64,000 bases of DNA from Streptomyces sp. WMMC500 (GCF_027497195.1 NZ_CP114905.1:7327001-7391000), one strand, 5' to 3'. Shown: positions 8,926 through 20,980, counted from the first letter of the stretch. Translations and numbers: made by a program. Notes: a model not told the origin generated them from the letters alone.

Positions 8926-10944
8926 ATGGCCGATCCGTCCAGTTACCGTCCCAAGCCCGGACAGATTCCCGACTCTCCGGGGGTCTACAGGTTCCGGGAC
9001 GAGCACGGCCGGGTCATCTACGTCGGCAAGGCCAAGAGCCTGCGGCAGCGGCTCTCGTCGTACTTCCAGGACCTCGCCGGGCTGCACCAGCGCACGCGCA
9101 CGATGGTCACGACCGCCGCCTCGGTGGAGTGGACCGTGGTGGCCACCGAGGTCGAGGCGCTCCAACTGGAGTACACCTGGATCAAGCAGTACGACCCGCG
9201 GTTCAACGTCAAGTACCGGGACGACAAGAGCTATCCGTCCCTCGCCGTGACCCTCAACGAGGAGTTTCCGCGCGTGCAGGTCATGCGCGGCCCCAAGCGC
9301 AAGGGCGTGCGCTACTTCGGGCCGTATGCACACGCGTGGGCCATCCGCGAGACCGTCGACCTCATGCTCCGCGCCTTCCCGGTGCGGACCTGTTCCGCCG
9401 GGGTGTTCAAGCGCAGCGAGCAGATCGGCCGGCCCTGCCTGCTGGGGTACATCGACAAGTGCTCCGCGCCCTGCGTCGGCCGGGTCACGGCCGCGGAGCA
9501 CCGGGAGCTGGCCGAGGAGTTCTGCGACTTCATGGCGGGCCGCACGGGGACGTACCTGAAGCGGCTGGAGCGGCAGATGCACGAGGCCGCAGACGAGATG
9601 GAGTACGAGAAGGCAGCGCGGCTGCGTGACGACATAGGGGCGCTGACGAGCGCCATGGAGAAGAACGCGGTCGTCCTCGCCGACGCCACCGACGCCGACC
9701 TGGTCGCCCTCGCCGAGGACGAGCTGGAGGCGGCGGTGCAGATCTTCCACGTCCGCGGCGGCCGGGTCCGCGGCCAGCGGGGCTGGGTCACCGACCGGGT
9801 GGAGGCCGTCGACACCGCTGGTCTCGTGGAGCACGCGCTGCAGCAGCTCTACGGCGACGAGCAGGCCGAGGGCATCCCGCGCGAGGTGCTGGTGCCGGCG
9901 CTGCCGGAGCCGGCGGGGCCCGTGCGGGAGTGGCTCACCGAGCGCCGCGGGGCCCGGGTGGACCTGCGGGTGCCGCAGCGCGGCGACAAGAAGGACCTGC
10001 TCGCCACGGTCGCGCGGAACGCGCAGCAGGCCCTCGCCCTGCACAAGACCAAGCGCGCCTCCGACCTGACCACCCGCTCGCGGGCGCTGGAGGAGATCGC
10101 CGAGGCGCTGGAGCTGGACTCCGCGCCGCTGCGCATCGAGTGCTACGACATCTCCCACCTGCAGGGCGACGACGTCGTCGGCTCCATGGTCGTCTTCGAG
10201 GACGGCCTCGCCCGCAAGAGCGAGTACCGCCGCTTCGAGATCAAGGGCTTCACCGGCCAGGACGACGTGCGCGCGATGCACGAGGTGGTCACCCGCAGGT
10301 TCCGGAGGTACGTGCAGGAGAAGCAGAAGACGGGGGAGTGGGGTGATCCTGAGGCCGAGGCGGCGGCCGAGCGCAGTCACGGGGACGCCCCCGCGGTCGC
10401 GATGGGGGACGGGCCCGCCGGGCGGGATCCCGACACCGGGCGGCCCCGGAAGTTCGCGTACCCGCCCCAGCTCGTGGTCGTCGACGGCGGTCAGCCGCAG
10501 GTCGCCGCCGCCAAGCGGGCCCTCGACGAGCTGGGCGTGGACGACGTGGCCGTCGTGGGCCTCGCCAAGCGCCTCGAAGAGGTCTGGCTGCCGCACGGCG
10601 ACGACCCCGTCATCCTGCCGCGCAGCAGCGAGGGCCTGTACATGCTGCAGCGCGTACGGGACGAGGCCCACCGCTTCGCCCTCGCCTACCAGCGCAAGAA
10701 GCGGGCCAGGAGCATGAAGGCCGGACCGCTGGACGACGTGCCAGGGCTGGGCGAGAGCCGCCGCCGGGCGCTCCTGAAACATTTCGGTTCGGTGAAACGG
10801 CTCAGAGCTGCGACTATTGATCAGATCTGTGAGGTTCCCGGCATCGGCCGCAAGACGGCCGAAAACATCGCCGCGACCCTCGCGCAATCGGCACCGGCCG
10901 CGCCGGCGGTGAACACCGCCACCGGAGAGATCATGGACGAGTGA
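8926..10944 (+). CDS. uvrC: Excinuclease ABC subunit C (UvrC)
   Basis: Dual-incision nuclease of nucleotide excision repair, 672 residues. An N-terminal GIY-YIG domain ([21 protein letters not shown]) makes the 3-prime cut. A UVR motif around residues 210-245 ([15 protein letters not shown]) binds UvrB. The central RNase H-like UvrC domain carries [21 protein letters not shown] and VVDGGQPQ. A helix-hairpin-helix pair sits at the C-terminus ([26 protein letters not shown]). A TAGGGT hexamer ends 7 bases before the ATG and no good ribosome site is seen, so the mRNA may be leaderless. It heads the uvrC-rapZ-yvcK-whiA run; rapZ starts 18 bases after the stop. Confidence 0.98.
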   Translation: MADPSSYRPKPGQIPDSPGVYRFRDEHGRVIYVGKAKSLRQRLSSYFQDLAGLHQRTRTMVTTAASVEWTVVATEVEALQLEYTWIKQYDPRFNVKYRDDKSYPSLAVTLNEEFPRVQVMRGPKRKGVRYFGPYAHAWAIRETVDLMLRAFPVRTCSAGVFKRSEQIGRPCLLGYIDKCSAPCVGRVTAAEHRELAEEFCDFMAGRTGTYLKRLERQMHEAADEMEYEKAARLRDDIGALTSAMEKNAVVLADATDADLVALAEDELEAAVQIFHVRGGRVRGQRGWVTDRVEAVDTAGLVEHALQQLYGDEQAEGIPREVLVPALPEPAGPVREWLTERRGARVDLRVPQRGDKKDLLATVARNAQQALALHKTKRASDLTTRSRALEEIAEALELDSAPLRIECYDISHLQGDDVVGSMVVFEDGLARKSEYRRFEIKGFTGQDDVRAMHEVVTRRFRRYVQEKQKTGEWGDPEAEAAAERSHGDAPAVAMGDGPAGRDPDTGRPRKFAYPPQLVVVDGGQPQVAAAKRALDELGVDDVAVVGLAKRLEEVWLPHGDDPVILPRSSEGLYMLQRVRDEAHRFALAYQRKKRARSMKAGPLDDVPGLGESRRRALLKHFGSVKRLRAATIDQICEVPGIGRKTAENIAATLAQSAPAAPAVNTATGEIMDE

Positions 10945-10962
10945 GGACCGGGGGACAGAACG

Positions 10963-11919
10963 ATGAACGAGCACGGGACAGACGAGACCGACGAGACCGC
11001 CGTGACCACGGGTGACCTTGCCCCCGGGCAGGGCGAGACGGGTGACTCCGGGCAGGCGGGCATCCCCGAGCTGGTGATCATCTCCGGGATGTCGGGTGCC
11101 GGCCGGAGCACCGCCGCGAAGTGCCTGGAGGACCTCGGCTGGTTCGTCGTGGACAACCTGCCGCCCGCCCTCATCCCCACCATGGTGGAGCTGGGTGCCC
11201 GCTCGCAGGGGAACGTGGCGCGGATCGCGGTCGTCGTGGACGTCCGCGGCCGGCGCTTCTTCGACAATCTGAAGGAGTCCCTGGCGGACCTGAAGGAGAA
11301 GCACGTTCCCCGGCGCATCGTCTTCCTGGAGGCGGCGGACAACTCGCTGGTGGCCCGCTTCGAGTCCGTACGCCGCCCGCACCCGCTGCAGGGCGACGGC
11401 ACGATCCTCGACGGCATCACCGCCGAGCGCGACCTGCTGCGCGAGCTGCGCGGCGACGCCGACCTGGTGATCGACACCTCCAGCCTGAACGTGCACGAGC
11501 TGCGCGCGAAGATGGACGCCCAGTTCGCCGGCGGCGAGGAGCCCGAGCTGCGGGCCACGGTGATGTCCTTCGGCTACAAGTACGGCCTGCCCGTGGACGC
11601 CGACCTGGTGGTGGACTGCCGCTTCCTGCCGAACCCGCACTGGGTCCCCGAGCTGCGCCAGTTCACCGGGCTGAACGAGGACGTCGCGCAGTACGTCTTC
11701 AACCAGCCGGGCGCCAAGGAGTTCCTCAACGGCTACGCGGAGCTGATGCACCTGGTCACCGAGGGGTACCGGCGCGAGGGCAAGCGGTACGTGACCGTCG
11801 CCGTCGGCTGCACCGGCGGCAAGCACCGCTCCGTCGCGATGTCCGAGCGGCTGGCCCGCCGGCTCGCCTCGGACGGGATCGAGACCGTCGTCGTCCACCG
11901 GGACATGGGGCGCGAGTGA
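10963..11919 (+). CDS. rapZ: RNase adapter/nucleotide-binding protein RapZ (YvcJ family)
   Basis: P-loop protein of 318 residues. Walker A is GMSGAGRST around residues 42-50, after a 30-residue acidic leader. The conserved blocks WFVVDNLPPALIP, FLEAADNSLVARFESVRRPHPL and the C-terminal VGCTGGKHRSV are all present. In Escherichia coli RapZ senses GlcN6P and guides RNase E to the GlmZ small RNA. In Gram-positives the role is less clear, although it is always linked to yvcK and whiA. A GGGGACAG ribosome site precedes the ATG. The stop overlaps the yvcK start in GTGA, implying translational coupling. Confidence 0.96.
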   Translation: MNEHGTDETDETAVTTGDLAPGQGETGDSGQAGIPELVIISGMSGAGRSTAAKCLEDLGWFVVDNLPPALIPTMVELGARSQGNVARIAVVVDVRGRRFFDNLKESLADLKEKHVPRRIVFLEAADNSLVARFESVRRPHPLQGDGTILDGITAERDLLRELRGDADLVIDTSSLNVHELRAKMDAQFAGGEEPELRATVMSFGYKYGLPVDADLVVDCRFLPNPHWVPELRQFTGLNEDVAQYVFNQPGAKEFLNGYAELMHLVTEGYRREGKRYVTVAVGCTGGKHRSVAMSERLARRLASDGIETVVVHRDMGRE

Positions 11920-12950
11920 GCCGGATCGCCGGCGGCCGGAACCTCCGGCTGCGCCGCCGGGGCGCACGCAGGCCCGGTTCGCAGCCGAAGGTGGTCGCGC
12001 TCGGCGGGGGGATGGGCCTGTCGGCCTCCCTCGCCGCGCTGCGCCGGATCACCGGCGATCTCACCGCGGTCGTCACGGTCGCCGACGACGGCGGCTCGTC
12101 CGGCCGGCTCCGCGCCGAGCTGGGCGTGCTGCCGCCGGGCGACCTGCGCAAGGCGCTGGCGGCGCTCTGCGGCGACGACGACTGGGGCCAGACCTGGTCC
12201 CGCGTCATCCAGCACCGCTTCACCAGCCAGGGCGAGCTGCACGACCACGCCGTCGGCAATCTGCTGATCGTCGCGCTCTGGGAGCAGCTCGGCGACCACG
12301 TCCAGGCCCTCGACCTGGTCGGTACGCTCCTGGGCGCACACGGCCGGGTGCTGCCGATGTCCGCGGTGCCCCTGGAGCTGCGCGCCGACGTGCGCGGCCA
12401 CGCGCCGGAGCACCCCGAGCAGGTCACCACGGTGGCCGGCCAGGCCACCGTGGCGCTCACGCCCGGCGAGGTGCAGCAGGTCCACCTGGTGCCCGCCGAC
12501 CCGCCGGCCGTCCCGGCCGCCGTCGAGGCCGTCCGCGAGGCGGACTGGGTGGTGCTCGGCCCGGGCTCCTGGTTCTCCTCCGTCATCCCGCACCTGCTGG
12601 TGCCCGATCTGCGCGAGGCCCTGGTGGAGACCAAGGCCCGCAAGGTCCTCTCCCTGAACCTCGCCCCGCAGCCGGGGGAAACGGACGGATTTTCCCCGCG
12701 GCGTCATTTGGAGGTTTTGCGACGACACGCCCCTAAACTCGCCTTCGACGTGGTGCTGGCCGACAAGGATGCAGTGCCCGGCGCGGCAGAGCGCGACGGG
12801 TTGCGCGAGGCTGCGAAAGAGCTTGAGGGCTCGGTCGAGCTGGCGCCGGTGGCGCGGACCGACGGGACTCCCCGGCACGATCCGGAGCTGCTGGCCGCCG
12901 CGTACGACCGTATTTTTCGGATGCATGGAAGGATCGGGCCATGGCGATGA
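11916..12950 (+). CDS. yvcK: Gluconeogenesis factor YvcK / UDP-GlcNAc-binding protein (CofD-like fold)
   Basis: A 344-residue protein of the YvcK/CofD-like family, required in other bacteria for growth on gluconeogenic carbon and for normal cell-wall synthesis; it binds UDP-sugars. Family motifs are [56 protein letters not shown] and the [17 protein letters not shown] block. The GTG at 11916 lies inside the rapZ stop (GTGA). The 3-prime end overlaps whiA by 10 bases, so all three genes are probably translated from one message. Confidence 0.95.
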   Translation: MSRIAGGRNLRLRRRGARRPGSQPKVVALGGGMGLSASLAALRRITGDLTAVVTVADDGGSSGRLRAELGVLPPGDLRKALAALCGDDDWGQTWSRVIQHRFTSQGELHDHAVGNLLIVALWEQLGDHVQALDLVGTLLGAHGRVLPMSAVPLELRADVRGHAPEHPEQVTTVAGQATVALTPGEVQQVHLVPADPPAVPAAVEAVREADWVVLGPGSWFSSVIPHLLVPDLREALVETKARKVLSLNLAPQPGETDGFSPRRHLEVLRRHAPKLAFDVVLADKDAVPGAAERDGLREAAKELEGSVELAPVARTDGTPRHDPELLAAAYDRIFRMHGRIGPWR

Positions 12951-13918
12951 CGGCAGCGGTGAAGGACGAGATCTCGCGGCTCCCCGTGACCCGCACGTGC
13001 TGCCGCAAGGCGGAGGTCTCATCCACGCTGCGGTTCGCCGGCGGGCTGCACCTGGTCAGCGGCCGGATCGTGATCGAGGCCGAGCTGGACACCGGGGTCG
13101 CCGCGCGCCGGCTGAAGAAGGACATCCTGGAGATCTTCGGGCACGGCTCCGAGATGATCGTCATGGCCCCGGGCGGGCTGCGCCGCAGCAGCCGGTACGT
13201 GGTCCGCGTCGTCGCCGGCGGTGAGCAACTGGCCCGGCAGACCGGCCTGGTCGACGGCCGCGGCCGGCCCATCCGCGGGCTGCCCCCGCAGGTCGTCTCC
13301 GGCGCCACCTGCGACGCCGAGGCCGCCTGGCGCGGCGCCTTCCTCGCCCACGGCTCCCTGACCGAGCCGGGCCGCTCCTCCTCGCTGGAGGTCACCTGCC
13401 CGGGCCCGGAGGCGGCCCTCGCCCTGGTCGGCGCCGCCCGCCGGCTCAGCATCCCGGCCAAGGCCCGCGAGGTGCGCGGCGTGGACCGCGTGGTCGTACG
13501 GGACGGGGACGCCATCGGCGCCCTGCTCACCCGGCTCGGCGCGCACGAGTCGGTGCTGGCCTGGGAGGAGCGCCGGATGCGGCGCGAGGTGCGCGCCACG
13601 GCCAACCGGCTGGCCAACTTCGACGACGCCAACCTGCGCCGCTCCGCGCGCGCGGCGGTCGCGGCGGGCGCGCGGGTGCAGCGGGCCCTGGAGATCCTCG
13701 GCGACGAGGTGCCGGAGCACCTGGCGGCGGCCGGCCGGCTGCGCATGGAGCACAAGCAGGCGTCGCTGGAGGAGCTGGGCGCCCTCGCCGACCCGCCGCT
13801 GACGAAGGACGCGGTCGCGGGGCGTATCCGCCGGCTGCTCGCCATGGCCGACAAGCGCGCCGGCGACCTCGGCATCCCCGGCACGGAGGCGAACCTGACG
13901 GAGGAGATGGTGGGCTGA
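12941..13918 (+). CDS. whiA: Sporulation transcription factor WhiA
   Basis: WhiA, 325 residues, works with WhiB to start sporulation septation in Streptomyces and is conserved across Gram-positives. It has an N-terminal LAGLIDADG homing-endonuclease-like fold without nuclease residues and a C-terminal helix-turn-helix ([27 protein letters not shown]). The sequence is very close to what I recall of the S. coelicolor protein, including the [20 protein letters not shown] start. GGAAGGATC precedes the ATG; the second Met at 12947 is a possible alternative. It ends the uvrC-rapZ-yvcK-whiA run. Confidence 0.97.
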   Translation: MAMTAAVKDEISRLPVTRTCCRKAEVSSTLRFAGGLHLVSGRIVIEAELDTGVAARRLKKDILEIFGHGSEMIVMAPGGLRRSSRYVVRVVAGGEQLARQTGLVDGRGRPIRGLPPQVVSGATCDAEAAWRGAFLAHGSLTEPGRSSSLEVTCPGPEAALALVGAARRLSIPAKAREVRGVDRVVVRDGDAIGALLTRLGAHESVLAWEERRMRREVRATANRLANFDDANLRRSARAAVAAGARVQRALEILGDEVPEHLAAAGRLRMEHKQASLEELGALADPPLTKDAVAGRIRRLLAMADKRAGDLGIPGTEANLTEEMVG

Positions 13919-14096
13919 CGCCCCGTCCGCCCGTCCGCCGGCTGCTGCTCCGCTCCCGTCTCCCGTCCCCCGGGCGTCCCCTGCCCCGCGTCCGCACCGC
14001 GGGTTCTCCGCCCCTCCGGCATCTTGACGTGGACATGAGCGACCCGCAGCCTGACTGCTGTTCGGCCACCAGACAGGCAACCCCAAAGGGGGGCAC

Positions 14097-17084
14097 ATGA
14101 GACGAAGAGCCGGTGCGATCCTCGCGTCAGCCGCCTTGCTGCTCGGCGGCCTCGCCGCCGCGCCCACCGCCGGTGCCGTCCCCGGCGACGGGCCGGCCCC
14201 GGCCGCCGGGGCCGGCGCCGACGAGGTCAAGGTCTTCACCGCGGACGTCACCCGCGCCCAGGTCCCGCTGTTGCTCGCCGCGGGGCAGGACGCCCACGAA
14301 CTCGGCGAGCGGGCCCCGGCCCGCGGCACCGCCGAGGTCGAGCTGTTCCTGACCGACGCCCAGGCCGCGGACCTGGAGCGGCAGGGCGTCGACCTCACCG
14401 AGCGCACCGTCCCGGCCCGCGCCGAGGCGCGCACCGAGGCCGCGGCCGAGGGCGTCTTCCGCCCGTACGGCGGTGCGGGCGGGCTGCAGGAGGAACTGGC
14501 CGGGATCGCCCGGCAGTACCCGAAGCTCACCAAGCTCGTCTCGATCGGCACGACCCTCCAGGGCCGGGACATCCTCGCCCTGAAACTCACCAGGGGCGCC
14601 AGGACGGTCCGGGACGGCGCCAAGCCCGCCGTGCTCTACATGTCCAACCAGCACGCCCGCGAGTGGATCACCCCGGAGATGACGCGCCGGCTGCTGCACC
14701 ACTTCCTCGACGGCTACGGTACGGACCGCAAGCTCACCCGGATCGTCGACTCCACCGAGCTGTGGTTCGTGCTGTCCGCCAACCCCGACGGCTACGACTG
14801 GACGCACGACCCCGACGGCGCGCGCCTCTGGCGCAAGAACATGCGCGACGTCAACGGCGACGGACAGTACACCGCCGGCGACGGCGTGGACCTGAACCGC
14901 AACTTCTCCTACAAGTGGGGCTACGACAACGAGGGTTCCTCGCCCAGCCCGCGCAGCGAGACCTACCGCGGCCCCGGACCCGCCTCCGAACCCGAGACCC
15001 GCGCCGTCGACGCCTTCCAGAAGCGCATCGGCTTCGAGTACGGGATCAACTACCACTCCGCCGCCGAACTGATCCTCTACGGCGTCGGCTGGCAGGTCGC
15101 CACCGACACCCCCGACGACGTGCTCTACCGCGCGCTCGCCGGCACCCCGGAGAACTCCGCCGTCCCCGGCTACCGCCCCCAGGTCTCCTCCGAGCTGTAC
15201 ACCACCAACGGCGAAGCCGACGGCCACGCCGCCAACGTCAACGGGATGATGATGTTCACCCCGGAGATGACGACCTGTCAGACGGCGTCCGCCATCGACC
15301 CCGACGACGCCTGGCACCCCGGCGACTGCCAGTCGGGTTTCAACTTCCCCGACGACGAGAAGCTGATCCAGGACGAGTTCGCCAAGAACATCCCCTTCGC
15401 CCTCTCCGTCGCCGAGACCGCCGCCCACCCCGACCAGCCGTCGTCCTCCGTCGGCATCGAGGCCCCGGACTTCACACTCGACGAGTTCGACACCTCCTAC
15501 GCCCGCTCCCGCGGGCACCGCGCCGGCGGCGCCGATCAGGAAGTCTCCGTCGTCGCCCGCAAGTCCGTACGGGACAAGGAGCTGAACTACCGCGTCAACG
15601 ACGGCCGTACCCGCGACGAGGACGTCCGGCCCTGGAAGGGCGGCGAGACCTACGGCGGCGAGGACAACGTCCTCTTCGACGAGTACCGCGCCGAGGTCGA
15701 GGACGTCGGGCCCGGCGACGAGGTGGAGGTCTGGTTCACGGGCCGCACCCGCACCGGCAAGCGCACCGCGAGCGAGCACTTCACGTTCACCGTCGCCGAG
15801 CGCCCCCGCGCCGACGTCCTCGTCGTCGCCGAGGAGGGCGCCGAGGCCCGGCACGCGCGCACCTACGTCGACGCCCTGCGCGCCTCCGGCCGCTCCGCCG
15901 CCGTCTGGGACGTCGCCGTCCAGGGGCCCCCGCACGCCCTCGGCGTCCTCGGCCACTTCCGCGGCGTCGTGCACTACACCGGCGCCGGCGCCCCCGGCGG
16001 CGACACCCAACTCGCCCTGCGCGCCTACCTCAACGAGGGCGGCAAGCTGGTCGAGGCCGGCGAGCAGGCCGGCGGCGACGCGCTCGTCGGCCGGGCCGAG
16101 ACGGACGACTTCAGCCAGTACTACCTGGGCGCCTACTCCCGCTCCGCCACCGTCGGGCCCGGCGGCTTCACCGGCGCCGGCGCACTGCGCGGCGCGAACG
16201 GGAGCCTCGGCGACGCCGGGGGCGGCAACCCGCTGGACGGCGCCGGCGCGTACACCGTCACCTCCGACGCGCTGCCGCCCGCCGAGTTCCCGCAGTTCGC
16301 GTCCGCGCAGGCCGGGACGTACGAGGGCGGCGTCAACCCGTACGCCCCGTACGAGGGTGAGTGGATGACGATCGCCGGGCACGAGAACAACGACTGGCAG
16401 CGGCTCACCCGCACCGTCGACCTCACCGGCGTCACCGCCGCCGAGGCACCCGAGTTGCGCACCGCGCTCAACTGGGACACCGAACCCGGCTACGACTTCG
16501 TCCTGCTGGAGGCCCGCACCGCAGGCGGTGAGGACTGGACGACGCTGCCGGAGGCCGGCGGGGCCACCACGGACCAGGTGCCCGAGGAGTGCGGCGCGGG
16601 CTTCTTCATCCAGGCCCACCCCTTCCTGCGCCGCTACCTCACGCAGGGAGCCGACGGCTGCACCGCGAGCGGCACCAGCGGCGCCTGGCACGGCCTGACG
16701 GACTCCTCCGGCGGCTGGCAGGAAGTTGCGTACGACCTGTCCGCCTACGCCGGCAAGCAGGTCGAACTCTCCCTGTCGTACGTCACGGACCCGGGGACCG
16801 GCGGCAGCGGCGTCTTCGCCGACGACACCGCCGTCGTCGTGGGCGGCGCAGAGCGCGACGCCGAGGGCTTCGAGAGCGGACTCGGCGCCTGGTCGACGCC
16901 GGGACCGCCGCCCGGCAGCCCCGCGGCCGAGGCCGACTGGGCGCGTTCCGGCAAGCTCTTCGAGAGCTACGCGGCCGTCTCCACCCGCGACACCGTCCTC
17001 GTCGGCTTCGGGGTCGAGCACCTCGGCGACCCGGCCGCACGCGCCGCTCTTCTGAGCCGCGCACTGTCCCATCTGAGGCGCTGA
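14097..17084 (+). CDS. Secreted M14 zinc carboxypeptidase with C-terminal beta-sandwich domains
   Basis: A 995-residue exported peptidase. The signal peptide is about 28 residues (MRRRAG start, ALLLGGLAAAPTAGA core). The M14 carboxypeptidase domain spans about 120-440. It shows zinc ligands H186 and E189 in NQHAREW, third ligand H320 in NYHSAAE, the substrate-binding NPDGYDW and DLNRNFSYKWG stretches, and catalytic E390 in MMFTPEM. The last 550 residues are beta-rich modules; one resembles the MAM/immune-inhibitor-A region (DWQRLTRTVDLTG, GVFADDTAVVVGG), possibly for substrate or wall binding. AAAGGGGGG precedes the ATG. It stands alone between whiA and gap, likely a lineage insertion in the conserved order. 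A TTGACG at 14024-14029 has no good -10 partner. Confidence 0.92.
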   Translation: MRRRAGAILASAALLLGGLAAAPTAGAVPGDGPAPAAGAGADEVKVFTADVTRAQVPLLLAAGQDAHELGERAPARGTAEVELFLTDAQAADLERQGVDLTERTVPARAEARTEAAAEGVFRPYGGAGGLQEELAGIARQYPKLTKLVSIGTTLQGRDILALKLTRGARTVRDGAKPAVLYMSNQHAREWITPEMTRRLLHHFLDGYGTDRKLTRIVDSTELWFVLSANPDGYDWTHDPDGARLWRKNMRDVNGDGQYTAGDGVDLNRNFSYKWGYDNEGSSPSPRSETYRGPGPASEPETRAVDAFQKRIGFEYGINYHSAAELILYGVGWQVATDTPDDVLYRALAGTPENSAVPGYRPQVSSELYTTNGEADGHAANVNGMMMFTPEMTTCQTASAIDPDDAWHPGDCQSGFNFPDDEKLIQDEFAKNIPFALSVAETAAHPDQPSSSVGIEAPDFTLDEFDTSYARSRGHRAGGADQEVSVVARKSVRDKELNYRVNDGRTRDEDVRPWKGGETYGGEDNVLFDEYRAEVEDVGPGDEVEVWFTGRTRTGKRTASEHFTFTVAERPRADVLVVAEEGAEARHARTYVDALRASGRSAAVWDVAVQGPPHALGVLGHFRGVVHYTGAGAPGGDTQLALRAYLNEGGKLVEAGEQAGGDALVGRAETDDFSQYYLGAYSRSATVGPGGFTGAGALRGANGSLGDAGGGNPLDGAGAYTVTSDALPPAEFPQFASAQAGTYEGGVNPYAPYEGEWMTIAGHENNDWQRLTRTVDLTGVTAAEAPELRTALNWDTEPGYDFVLLEARTAGGEDWTTLPEAGGATTDQVPEECGAGFFIQAHPFLRRYLTQGADGCTASGTSGAWHGLTDSSGGWQEVAYDLSAYAGKQVELSLSYVTDPGTGGSGVFADDTAVVVGGAERDAEGFESGLGAWSTPGPPPGSPAAEADWARSGKLFESYAAVSTRDTVLVGFGVEHLGDPAARAALLSRALSHLRR

Positions 17085-17098
17085 CACAGGCCCGCTGA

Positions 17099-18289
<1,191 letters not shown>

Positions 18290-18365
18290 GGGCGGCACAC
18301 CCGCCGCGCCGGCCCTGCCGGGCGGCAGCCGGGGCGCCGCGGCTCCCCGTACACCTCACGTGGGC

Positions 18366-18399
18366 CGGGGCCCGGCCGCCGCACGGCGGCGGGGCCCCG
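18366..18399 (+). terminator. Strong hairpin between gap and pgk
   Basis: Sixteen-base arms at 18366-18381 and 18384-18399 pair with one mismatch around a minimal loop, about 75 bases after the gap stop. Such a stem should stop or attenuate transcription, setting gap output above pgk-tpiA or separating the units. Confidence 0.75.
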
Positions 18400-18479
18400 C
18401 TCGTTCCGACGACCGGGCCGCCGCGCGCGCCGCTTCGCGGCGGCGTGCGGGCGGTGTCAGCAGTGACGCAGGAGTCTCC

Positions 18480-19700
18480 ATGAAGACGCTCGACGACCTC
18501 CTCGGCGAAGGCATCGCCGGCAAGCGGGTCTTCGTCCGCGCCGACCTCAACGTGCCGCTGGACGGCACCACCATCACCGACGACGGCCGCATCCGCGCCG
18601 TCGCCCCGACGATCGCCAAGCTGGCCGAGGCCGGCGCGCGGGTGGTCGTCGCCTCCCACCTCGGCCGCCCCAAGGGCGCGCCGGATCCGGCGTTCTCCCT
18701 CGCACCGGTGGCGCGCCGGCTGGGCGAACTGCTCGGGGACTCCGCGAAGAAGACGGAGTTCGCCACGGACACCGTGGGCGAGAGCGCGAAGGCCACCGTC
18801 GCCGGGCTCGGCGACGGCGAGGTCACGCTGCTCGAGAACCTGCGGTTCAACCCCGGCGAGACCGCGAAGGACGACGCCGCGCGCGGCGCGTTCGCCGACG
18901 AGCTGGCCGGGCTGGCCGACGTGTACGTGGGCGACGGCTTCGGCGCCGTCCACCGCAAGCACGCCTCGGTGTACGACCTGCCCGCCCGGCTGCCGCACTA
19001 CGTCGGCTACCTCATCGCCGCCGAGGTGGGCGTCCTGCGCAAGCTCACCGAGGACGTCGCGCGGCCGTACGCGGTCGTGCTCGGCGGCGCCAAGGTCTCC
19101 GACAAGCTCGGGGTCATCGACCACCTGCTGGAGAAGGCCGACCGCATCCTCATCGGGGGCGGCATGGCGTACACCTTCCTCAAGGCCCAGGGGTACGAGG
19201 TCGGATCCAGCCTGCTGCAGGAGGAGCAGGTGCCCGCCGTCCGCGAGTACCTGGCGCGGGCCGAGCGACTCGGCGTGGAGTTCGTGCTTCCCGTCGACGT
19301 GGTCGCCGGCCGGGAGTTCCCGGACGTCAAGGCGCAGGCGCCGACCGAGCCCGTGACCGTACCGGCCGACGCCATCCCCGCCGACATGATGGGGCTGGAC
19401 ATCGGCCCGGAGTCCGGCCGCCTCTTCGCCTCGAAGATCGCCGACGCCGCCACGGTCTTCTGGAACGGGCCGATGGGCGTCTTCGAGCACCCCGACTACG
19501 CCGAGGGCACCCGCGCGGTCGCGCAGGCCCTGGTGGACAGCTCCGCGTTCTCCGTCGTCGGCGGCGGCGACAGCGCCGCCGCGGTGCGGATCCTGGGCTT
19601 CGACGAACGGGCATTCAGCCACATCTCGACCGGTGGCGGCGCCAGCCTCGAATACCTCGAGGGCAAGACGCTCCCCGGCCTCGCCGCACTGGAGGACTGA
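18480..19700 (+). CDS. pgk: Phosphoglycerate kinase
   Basis: Transfers phosphate from 1,3-bisphosphoglycerate to ADP. The protein has 406 residues. Family landmarks are [14 protein letters not shown] (signature), [44 protein letters not shown] and the C-terminal [23 protein letters not shown] 18480 follows an AGGAGT ribosome site. It is eight bases upstream of tpiA and surely co-transcribed with it. Confidence 0.98.
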   Translation: MKTLDDLLGEGIAGKRVFVRADLNVPLDGTTITDDGRIRAVAPTIAKLAEAGARVVVASHLGRPKGAPDPAFSLAPVARRLGELLGDSAKKTEFATDTVGESAKATVAGLGDGEVTLLENLRFNPGETAKDDAARGAFADELAGLADVYVGDGFGAVHRKHASVYDLPARLPHYVGYLIAAEVGVLRKLTEDVARPYAVVLGGAKVSDKLGVIDHLLEKADRILIGGGMAYTFLKAQGYEVGSSLLQEEQVPAVREYLARAERLGVEFVLPVDVVAGREFPDVKAQAPTEPVTVPADAIPADMMGLDIGPESGRLFASKIADAATVFWNGPMGVFEHPDYAEGTRAVAQALVDSSAFSVVGGGDSAAAVRILGFDERAFSHISTGGGASLEYLEGKTLPGLAALED

Positions 19701-19708
19701 GCAGAACG

Positions 19709-20494
19709 ATGACCGACAAGCCCACCCGCATCCCGTTCATGGCGGGCAACTGGAAGATGAACCTCAACCACCTCGAGGGCATCGCACACGTCCAGAAGCT
19801 CGCCTTCGCGCTCCACGACAAGGACTACGAGGCCGTCGAGGTCGCGGTCCTGCCGCCGTACACCGATCTGCGCTCGGTGCAGACGCTCGTGGACGGCGAC
19901 AAGCTGAAGATCAAGTACGGTGCCCAGGACATCTCGCCGCACGACGCCGGCGCCTACACGGGCGACGTCTCGGGCCCGATGCTGGCCAAGCTCCACTGCA
20001 CGTACGTCGTCGTCGGCCACTCCGAGCGGCGGCAGTACCACGGCGAGGACGACGCGCTCGTCAACGCCAAGGTGAAGGCCGCGTTCAAGTACGGCATCAC
20101 GCCCATCCTGTGCATCGGCGAGGGTCTGGACGTGCGCAAGGCCGGCGACCAGGTCGCGCACACCCTCGCGCAGCTCGACGGGGCGCTGCAGGACGTCGGC
20201 GCGGCGGACGCGGAGAGCATCGTCGTCGCGTACGAGCCGGTGTGGGCCATCGGCACCGGCGAGGTCGCCACCCCGGAGGACGCCCAGGAGGTCTGCGGCG
20301 CGATCCGGCGGCGGCTGGGCGAGCTGTACGACGAGGACGTGGCGGGCGCGGTACGCATCCAGTACGGCGGCTCCGTCAAGAGCGGCAACGTCGCGGCGAT
20401 CATGGCCCAGCCCGACGTGGACGGCGCGCTGATCGGCGGCGCCTCGCTCGACGCCGACGAGTTCGTCAAGATCGTCCGCTTCCGCGACCAGTGA
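19709..20494 (+). CDS. tpiA: Triose-phosphate isomerase
   Basis: Interconverts dihydroxyacetone phosphate and glyceraldehyde-3-phosphate. The protein has 261 residues. It starts with FMAGNWKMN (substrate Asn/Lys) and has the catalytic His in VVGHSERR, catalytic Glu in [13 protein letters not shown] (family signature) and phosphate-binding YGGSVKSGN and [10 protein letters not shown]. It starts eight bases after pgk and is followed by a hairpin. Confidence 0.98.
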   Translation: MTDKPTRIPFMAGNWKMNLNHLEGIAHVQKLAFALHDKDYEAVEVAVLPPYTDLRSVQTLVDGDKLKIKYGAQDISPHDAGAYTGDVSGPMLAKLHCTYVVVGHSERRQYHGEDDALVNAKVKAAFKYGITPILCIGEGLDVRKAGDQVAHTLAQLDGALQDVGAADAESIVVAYEPVWAIGTGEVATPEDAQEVCGAIRRRLGELYDEDVAGAVRIQYGGSVKSGNVAAIMAQPDVDGALIGGASLDADEFVKIVRFRDQ

Positions 20495-20498
20495 GGCC

Positions 20499-20547
20499 GG
20501 CGGCCCCGGGCCACTTCCCCCCAGCCGGGGAGTAGGCCCGGGCCGCC
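20499..20547 (+). terminator. Hairpin after tpiA
   Basis: GC-rich arms GGCGGCCCCGGGCC and GGCCCGGGCCGCC pair with a one-base bulge around a loop of about 22 bases, immediately after the tpiA stop. This makes it the likely end of the pgk-tpiA transcript. Confidence 0.6.
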
Positions 20548-20634
20548 TGTTCGTCGTAGGCTGGCGGGGGTCACGCAGGATGACTGCGCCGGCCCCTTCC
20601 GTACCCGTCCGTCACCGAGAGAGTTGGAAAAGCC

Positions 20635-20868
20635 GTGACCGTGGCGTTCTCCATCGCCCTGATCATCTTCAGCGGGCTGCTGATGATGCTCGTCCTCATG
20701 CACAAGGGCAAGGGCGGCGGCCTGTCCGACATGTTCGGCGGCGGCATGCAGTCCTCCGTCGGCGGCTCCTCCGTCGCCGAGCGCAACCTCGACCGGATCA
20801 CCGTGGTCGTCGGCGTGATCTGGTTCGCCATCATCGTCGTGCTGGGCCTGATTATGAAGTTCGACTGA
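20635..20868 (+). CDS. secG: Preprotein translocase subunit SecG
   Basis: Small auxiliary subunit of the SecYEG channel, 77 residues. Two membrane helices (AFSIALIIFSGLLMMLVLM and ITVVVGVIWFAIIVVLGLI) flank a Gly/Ser-rich cytoplasmic loop (KGKGGGLSDMFGGGMQSS), the standard SecG topology. The GTG start follows GAGAGTTGG. The tpiA-secG order is conserved in actinobacteria. The stop codon lies between two copies of a short direct repeat. Confidence 0.96.
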   Translation: MTVAFSIALIIFSGLLMMLVLMHKGKGGGLSDMFGGGMQSSVGGSSVAERNLDRITVVVGVIWFAIIVVLGLIMKFD

Positions 20869-20882
20869 TGATGAAGTTCGAC
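20854..20882 (+). repeat. 12-bp direct repeat across the secG stop codon
   Basis: ATGAAGTTCGAC occurs at 20854-20865 and again at 20871-20882. The first copy encodes the last codons of SecG (MKFD) and the second lies just past the stop. It looks like a short duplication at the gene end that did not extend the protein. Confidence 0.8.
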
Positions 20883-20980
20883 GGCTGAGCCACCACAGCG
20901 ACCGACGGTACGTAGACTAGGGCGCCCGCGGCGGGGTCGCCGACGATGCCTCGCCGCATTTCACGCAGGGAGTTACGACC

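Noticed and set aside
8848..11967. 1039-codon minus-strand frame opposite uvrC and rapZ
   Set aside because: Covers two well-supported genes on the other strand and has no family features.
14127..17087. 986-codon minus-strand frame opposite the carboxypeptidase gene
   Set aside because: Mirror shadow of the carboxypeptidase frame; Val/Gly/Ala-rich with no motifs or ribosome site.
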